From Cadophora sp. MPI-SDFR-AT-0126 (Eukaryota > Ascomycota > Leotiomycetes > Helotiales > Ploettnerulaceae), in the NCBI GenBank assembly GCA_020747065.1, contig JAGMVK010000006.1:1116001-1180000 (forward strand): 64,000 nt of DNA, given 5' to 3'. Shown one piece after another: positions 57,701 to 64,000 of the stretch; the first letter of the stretch is position 1, and each line of letters starts with the position of its first letter. The position numbers and the translations under genes were made by a program. The notes below the pieces were generated by a model. That model saw nothing but the letters and a program-made list of their open reading frames with translations, was not told the origin of the DNA and did not search any database.

Positions 57701-60559
57701 GTAAGTCTGGCTTGGGACGGTAGGCCATTGCTTCTCCTCTTGATCGCATTCGTGGCGAAATCTTCGACCAGGGAGTCGAATAAGTGACAGCACGATATGA
57801 GAAGATCGTATTTCCCGGAGAGGAGCTCAACGCCTTCAACAATAACGGGTAATTTCCCACTTCCTCTCCCCAAATCAAGGAGGCCGCTATGAGTGAGCAG
57901 GGGCCACACCCGCGCAGGGTAAAGCGGAAGCAGGGCATGGATAAAGTGTACACAATTGACAAGGATGTCCAGCGAAACCTCAGCTCCAGAGCTCGCCGAT
58001 TGATTCTGCAATTCTTCCTGGAAAATGTCGAATATAACCCCAATGATATCCCGATCATGACTCAACCCCGAGCTTGCTTTGTCTAGCATCTCCGTGGCTG
58101 CCTCGAATGGCGGCAAATTGGATTTGGCTGGAGAGATGAGCAATGCAAATATCTCAATTATCTCGCTCACAGAGTCCCGATCTGCAGGCTGTCCAGTAGT
58201 GGCATCTACAAGATCACTCGCTGCAAGGAAAGTTTCAAGCAGCTTACCCATATATGCAAATCCAGAGTACTGATGATACCAATATGCTACCTTAGGATCT
58301 GACTCGGAAACGATTCGTCCAATGGTTCCAGCGGGTATATGGAAGTCGGCATTCTGAGACACCAACGATGAAGACTGGCCCGGCAGACTTCTTAAAGTGT
58401 AAGACCGGGGGACAAATAAATTGATCCCTTTGGTGAGTCTTATGCTGTTATTGTTCTCCTCTTCTTGTGTTGTTTCGTAATCCACGAAGTTCGCTGGTAG
58501 AGCATATGTGAAGAATGGCATGGCGTCGAGTATTTCTGCAATGGTCTTCGGGTCATATATCTCGGCGTCAGTTTCTTGCACCGTTTCTGTTTCTGAGACA
58601 TTTCCCTTTGGCTCTTCCTTTCTTGGGGTTGATGAGCGATAGGCCAAGGCTCTAAGCAGCTGTAAGAATGGCATCGACTCGAAGGGGTACCTCCATACAG
58701 CGTTCTGCAAGAGCACTCCCTTCAAAGCTTGATCATTCCAGAACTTCGCTACTGGATCAACACTACTAAAAATGTGATCTGAGTTACGGATTTCCCAATA
58801 GTTTTCCCCGCTAGTCAAGGCCATGACAGAGGCACCCAGGATTTCCGCATTATACCCGACTCGCGTACTATATCGAATGAGACTCAGAATACTCCCACGC
58901 ATCTCTGCGCCGACGAAGTTCGAGAATAATGCGCTCGTCGTGTTGCCAAGTCGTGAAGCGAGTGATGAAAGAACATCGAAAACCTGGCATGAATCGATGG
59001 CACTACGAGCAAGATAGTCGATAACGTCCTCTTCAAGGATATCGTTGATTTGCTCCAAAACTTCTTTATATGGATCAGGCGCTAGTGTGAGACTCGTGTC
59101 GACGGACGATGCTCGTTCGTCAGGAGAGTTTTCCGCTGCCTCTAGAGCAAGCATGCGATCGGTCATCGTTTGGAGAATGATACTCCAGGCAAGGACAGTA
59201 GGGCTTGCAATGTTAAGGCGATTGTCGGCAGCCTGAATCAGGATATTAGTAATATCGATCATCGTTTGAGTGTTCTGCATGTAGATTTCGCGACCTGGCG
59301 CGCCGAGTACTACTTCTGATATCGACGGATTGCTCAACTGTTCCACAGCGTCATCAAGTCTCAATATTGATAGGGAAAGAATCCCCGAAATGGACTGCAA
59401 AGCACTGAACAGTATCTGAACTGACTGATCTTCCTAAGCGACATGTTAGCACTGTTGACGAAAGGAAAGGGCCTATGACCAACCAAGTCAAAGCTGCTGA
59501 AAAAGTTATAGTCTTGCTGAAGATTAAACCAGGCCAGGACAGTCTCTGATGAGCAAGGTTCATGGCAGTAGTTCTGCAAAAACTGCCACATGAGTTCCAT
59601 CGAGTGTATGGCCTCGGTAATCTGGCTTCGCGTCCAGTCCATTTCAACATCCTCTCTCCCGCCGTCCTCACTGAACCAGCCACTTCCAGTCATGAGATTC
59701 TTCATGTTTGTTGTGATACCTCCAATGCACCGCTTCAGGATGTCGTTGGGACCAGGAAACTTGTCTGCATTGAGTTTGCGGGTAAAAGGGCCGGTTACGA
59801 AGGTCTGTAGCCACTCTGGCACAATAGCAAATGGTGTACCATTACCTGTGGTCTCGTCTGGAAGAACATAGCTCAGAAAGACCTGGTGAAATATCCGTTC
59901 AGAGCACTTCAAAATATGTCTTCTCTCGGAAAGATACGTCCTGAGTATCCGCTTGCGCCGGTTTTCTTGTAGACCAAACTCTTTCTGTGTCTGTTGTGCT
60001 TCGGCTCCTTGCGACATCAAACCAACGGGGATCGAACTCGAGTATCTGTTGTTGCCTGCACCATCCCGTATGCTTGCCAATTCTTCCTCTGAGAACGGCC
60101 CCAGCAATTGAGCAGCAGCCCGCGACTGACACTCCTCCACTACTACTCGCAGCGCAGAGACTTCATTGATATTTGCAGCCTTGCTGAGCCATAGCGCATC
60201 TTCTTTGATTTCTTTGATGTCGTACTGCGCGTTCGAAGAAGGAGTGACGTTAATCGCAGAGGTTTTCGTGTCGAATGCAATTTTAGTTTCCACAGAAGGC
60301 GGAGGGTAGGCAGCATAGGGGTTTTCTAGGAGCTCTAAGACCTGCTCGTTGGTCAAGAAGTCGCCGATGACAGTCGTGTGATCATGTCCAAGGTCTAATT
60401 TGCTTGTCACGGCAGAAAATACCGATTTCCAGGAGCTAGAATTTGACATTAGAAGCGTTCTCGATTGAAAACAGAGCAGTCAACTTACACCAAGAGCTCC
60501 TCACCAATAAGACATTTGTCTAAGGGTGGGAAATAGCTGGACGCCAGAATTGGTGCCAT
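54732..60559 (-). CDS. NUP188: Nucleoporin Nup188
   Basis: Scaffold nucleoporin of the inner ring of the nuclear pore, an alpha-solenoid partner of Nic96. Four exons, 60559-60489, 60435-59484, 59433-56146 and 56096-54732, give 1891 residues, the usual size. The start is at 60559: the first exon encodes MAPILASSYFPPLDKCLIGE and joins through a GTAAGT intron to SWKSVFSAV. An in-frame ATG inside that intron (60449) is a less likely start. N-terminal family signatures are FDTKTSAI, EDALWLSKAANINEVSALRV and KRILRTYLSERR. The third exon alone is 3.3 kb of helical repeats. The C terminus contains KFLSIELSSNIATEPEVQTL and ends in a coiled helix (EVEEVQKAKRAGKTVSSLEN). It is divergent from the tryptophan gene. 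Nup192 is the alternative, but the N-terminal block fits Nup188 better. Confidence 0.9.
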
Positions 60560-60978
60560 TGCTGCCCAGCTCTGCTGCAAGCCAGATTGTGCGTTGCTGG
60601 TTTCCGTAGAGCAGGAGAAGCTCTGCAGCAAGGCAAGGCGCGAGGCGAGGCTCTGGCGGTGATATTGTTTGGCTGCTTTGCTGGTTTGACGCGCCGACAG
60701 TTCTAGATGCGCTAGGCCATTAAAGGTTACTGTGGCAGGCGGGATCAGCGGCCGCTATTATTTTCCGTGAATACTCACCATCATCCGCCCGCCTCTGTTT
60801 CGCCAAAACAGTAAGAGTCACACAAGACACAACATCAAGGAGCATTGGAGGTTTAATAAGCAATGTCTCGATAAGTGCGGAGCTGAAGATGTGACATTGT
60901 GCAACGACTCCGTTTATTCATCTCCAGATTTGCTCGACTCAACTCAACTCATCACACCCACTCGATCACCCCACCAAA
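60560..60978. promoter_or_regulatory. Divergent promoter of NUP188 and the tryptophan gene
   Basis: 419 bp separate the two start codons. A TGACTCT element (minus strand, 60814-60820) is one base from the Gcn4/CPC1 consensus TGACTCA and would suit general amino-acid control of the tryptophan gene. The last 50 bp before the tryptophan ATG are CT/CA-rich, ending CACCAAAATG. Function is inferred. Confidence 0.45.
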
Positions 60979-63320
60979 ATGCCAGCTCTCGACTTAATTG
61001 ACCACTCCCCTCAGCAGCCAGAAGCCTCCCCGCCTCTTGCGAACGCGGCCAATGTCGTCCTCATTGACAACTTCGATTCATTCTCGTGGAATATCTACCA
61101 ATATCTCGTCCTCGAAGGCGCTACAGTTACAGTCTACCGGAATGATGCTATTACTGTGGACGAGCTGGCGGAGTTGAAGCCAACTCAATTGGTGATCAGT
61201 CCTGGTCCAGGTCATCCCAAGACGGACTCTGGCGTAAGCAGAGATGCTATCAAGTACTTTGCAGGCAAGATTCCCATCTTGGGAGTCTGTATGGGACAGT
61301 GAGTTGCTCGATCGAGTACCGATACGGTTGGTCACTGATACTTTGAAGGCAATGCATGATCGATCTTTGGGGAGGCGATGTGAGCTATGCCGGGGAGATC
61401 TTACACGGAAAGACATCACCACTACGACACGATTCGAAAGGAGTTTATGCCAACCTCCCTCAAGACCTTCCTGTAACACGATACCACTCGCTAGCTGGTA
61501 CACATCCCACTCTGCCAGAGTGCCTCGAAGTCTCCTCTTGGATAGGAGGAGGCCCAGACGGAGACAAAGGTGTTATAATGGGGATACGGCACAAAGAATA
61601 CGTTGTTGAAGGTGTTCAATATCACCCAGAAAGCATACTGACAGAGAAGGGTCGGGTCATGCTCAGAAACTTTTTGCAAATGCGTGGCGGGACCTGGGTG
61701 GAAAACGATCATTTGCAGAAGAATGCAGCTGATTCAAGTAAAACGGTCACCAATGGGACGAATGGGGCGAAGAAAGAGAATATTCTCACCAAAATCTTCG
61801 CACACCGGAAAGCAGCTGTGGCATTGCAGAAGCAAGTCCCGTCTCAGAGACCTACGGACTTCCAAGCAGCTTACGATCTGAATATTGCTCCTCCTCTTGT
61901 GCCTTTCGTTAGCCGTCTTCGAAAGTCTCCATTCCCTCTTTCATTGATGGCTGAGATCAAAAGAGCGTCTCCCTCAAAAGGCATCATTTCCATGGCAACA
62001 TGTGCTCCAGCACAGGCTGTGACTTATGCTTTAGCAGGAGCTAGTGTCATCTCAGTCTTAACTGAACCAGAATGGTTTAAGGGAAGCATTGATGACTTAC
62101 GTGCTGTCCGTCAAGCGCTCGAGGGAATGCCAAATAGACCCGCTGTACTACGGAAGGAGTTTATCTTCGAGGAGTACCAGATCTTGGAAGCTCGGCTTGC
62201 GGGTGCGGACTCGGTTCTTCTTATTGTCAAGATGTTGGATGAAGCTACCCTGACAAGGCTTTACCACTACTCGCAATCACTTGGCATGGAGCCTCTAGTT
62301 GAGGTTAATACACCCGAGGAGACAGCCATTGCCGTCAAGCTTGGGTCGAAAGTCATCGGTGTGAACAACCGCAATCTCACGAACTTTGAAGTAGATCTCG
62401 ATACGACTAGTCGACTGCTTGACCAAGTTCCAAAAGAGACGATAGTATGCGCTTTAAGCGGCATTTCTGGACCTGGAGATGTTGCAGCATACCAAAAGAA
62501 TGGTGTTGGCGCCGTTCTCGTCGGCGAGGCACTCATGCGGGCAGCAGATACAGCACAGTTCATTCGAGAGCTTCTCGGTGGTTCAGAGCCAATTGTAAAG
62601 TCATCACCAGGGTCTCTTCTTGTCAAAATATGTGGCACGAGGCAAGCCGAGACCGCAGTTGAAGCCATCAAAGCAGGCGCAGATTTGATCGGCATGATAC
62701 TTGTTCCTGGAAGGGGCAGACATGTGCCATACAAAGATGCCATTGCAATTTCGAAAGCTGTGCATGAAACACGCGTCACTACAGGTAGTGTGGTCAGTGA
62801 CCGTGTTGGCAGTCAGGCTTCTGACTTCTTCGCCAATGCAGCGTCAAACATTTCGAGCCACCGAGCCTTGCTCGTTGGTGTCTTTCAAAACCAGCCACTG
62901 GAAGAGATTCTGGAGCTACAGAAAGCATACGAGCTTGATATTGTTCAACTTCATGGCCAAGAGCCACTCGAGTGGGCAAATCTAATTCCAGTGCCAGTGA
63001 TCCGAGTTTTCAACCCTACACAGCCTGGAATTGGAAAGCGAGGTTACCATACAGTTCCTTTGCTCGATTCCTTATCTGGTGGATCGGGAAAGACACTTGA
63101 TATGACCCAAGTTTCGGGTGTCCTTGCAACAGATCCAGGATTGAGGGTGATGCTTGCTGGTGGTCTGAACGCGGATAATGTTGTGGATGCTGTCCGAGCA
63201 GTGGGTGATAATAGTGATAGGATCATTGGCGTCGATGCAGCTAGTGGAGTTGAAGAGAACGGCGTGCAGAGCGTTGAAAAGATTCAAGCTTTCATAAAAG
63301 CAGCTAAAAGTGTCCGGTAG
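60979..63320 (+). CDS. trpC: Trifunctional tryptophan enzyme (TrpG-TrpC-TrpF)
   Basis: Cytosolic 763-residue enzyme joining three activities: the glutamine amidotransferase subunit of anthranilate synthase, indole-3-glycerol-phosphate synthase and phosphoribosylanthranilate isomerase. It is the ortholog of Aspergillus trpC and Neurospora trp-1. Two exons, 60979-61298 and 61349-63320; the 50-nt intron splits the Gln codon right after the catalytic cysteine. TrpG spans about 25-220: [20 protein letters not shown], nucleophile C104 in GVCMGQ, and H199/E201 in QYHPESIL. The TrpC barrel covers about 255-515: [36 protein letters not shown] IGVNNRNL and [11 protein letters not shown]. TrpF covers about 530-760: [33 protein letters not shown] and [12 protein letters not shown]. 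All key motifs are intact. Its TrpE partner is encoded elsewhere. Confidence 0.97.
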
Positions 63321-64000
63321 AGGATCTCGAGGTCATTTATCATCGCTTACGTCTATCTGCCTTTACGCTATGACACAGCATCTTTTGTTGACTCTCCGTT
63401 CGCTTATTCTCTCCTTAGCGCTTGAAGCATGAACAGGCTTTTGCGCAAATTCGGCCCGGACAAGACCAGTGTTTTTGAATAGGCGCGGATTCATATCCCA
63501 GATAAGCTAGTGAACATTTAGAGCATCCTTATTTCGCCAGTCCATCATGTTGCTTATGGATTTTCTCTATGATTGCCACCGAGTGGGCAGCATTAAATAC
63601 GTAAAGATGGTTTAGTTGCAATCGTTTAAGGTTTGAGAAACCTTTGCACCGTGGGCAAATCAAACACGCCCTGATTTCCGTGATCAAAAACATGACAGGT
63701 GGGGGTTTGAATTCTTGTCAACTTGCCTGAAGCTTAGATTTCTCATATTTCAGTCACTTTTGTGTATTCTATTCACCTGTAAATTTCAGGTATCGAACCA
63801 CTTCTGCAAGTGCACCTAGTACGTGCTCCTTCCTTTGCTTCCAGCCAGCCCTTACCGATAAAAGCCCCCCAAATTCTGCCACAGCGAAGCTTCCATCAAC
63901 AACATCGCCATCCACTACAACGTCGAATTTTAAGAACACTGAAACAGCAGGCATTCAGAAGCCCTTCTATCAGTCACATACAAAGACGATTATCTTTGGA
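63321..64000. other. 3' flank of trpC and possible terminal exons of a minus-strand gene
   Basis: The first 400 bp are trpC 3' flank. On the minus strand from about 63943 a frame beginning after a TTTCAG acceptor reads VFLKFDVVVDGDVVDGSFAV, then a GTAAGG donor. A 40-nt segment ending ACTAG would join it to ALAEVVRYLKFTGE and a stop at 63769. This could be the last exons of a gene entering from the right edge, but the short intron makes it weak. Confidence 0.25.

Noticed and set aside
60361..60449. ATG at 60449 (MSNSSSW) as the NUP188 start
   Set aside because: It lies inside a GTAAGT...TTCTAG intron. Splicing gives a better N terminus from ATG 60559 that resembles the Nup188 family start.

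Overview
This window comes from the nuclear genome of a filamentous ascomycete (Pezizomycotina). Most genes are split by short introns (roughly 45-100 nt) with GTAAGT/GTATGT-like donors and CTGA/CTAA branch points. The gene set is typical of that group: three zinc-cluster transcription-factor-like genes, a GNA-1-type G-alpha, a trifunctional TrpG-TrpC-TrpF enzyme, an HsbA-like secreted protein, a fungal quercetinase-like cupin and a 2EXR protein. The G-alpha resembles those of Helotiales (Leotiomycetes) most closely from memory; that placement is inference.

Layout. 1-4.3 kb: a regulator with a central zinc cluster (cut by the left edge) and an unassigned disordered-plus-helical protein. 6.8-9.3 kb: a Zn2Cys6 regulator in nine exons. 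10-10.9 kb: a frameshifted F-box/ankyrin gene. 11.7-13.1 kb: a small five-exon secreted protein. 14.3-15.5 kb: the G-alpha subunit, followed by 3.7 kb without a convincing gene. 19.3-28.2 kb: a compact housekeeping block with a small membrane protein, MIC10 and URB2 (divergent, 277 bp apart), and a Zn2Cys6 regulator converging on URB2 61 bp away.

29.3-34.7 kb is an accessory island. It holds a decayed cysteine-rich gene, a 3.4-kb pogo/Fot1-like transposon with perfect 41-bp terminal inverted repeats and TA target duplications, and an orphan gene next to the transposon's right end. The transposase is split by a 127-bp insertion with a 5-bp target duplication that looks like a Copia-type solo LTR.

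35.4-54.7 kb carries a quercetinase-like bicupin, a Ser/Thr-rich glycoprotein with degenerate N-glycosylation repeats, a 160-bp TA-flanked MITE, a Gln/Met-rich protein, a large secreted protein of unknown function, an HsbA-like protein and a 2EXR protein. 54.7-63.3 kb is housekeeping again: NUP188 and the trifunctional tryptophan gene, divergent across 419 bp.

Exon structures were assembled by hand from splice motifs and reading-frame continuity. Every multi-exon model given sums to an exact number of codons, except the gene cut by the window edge. No tRNA, rRNA or CRISPR array was recognised.
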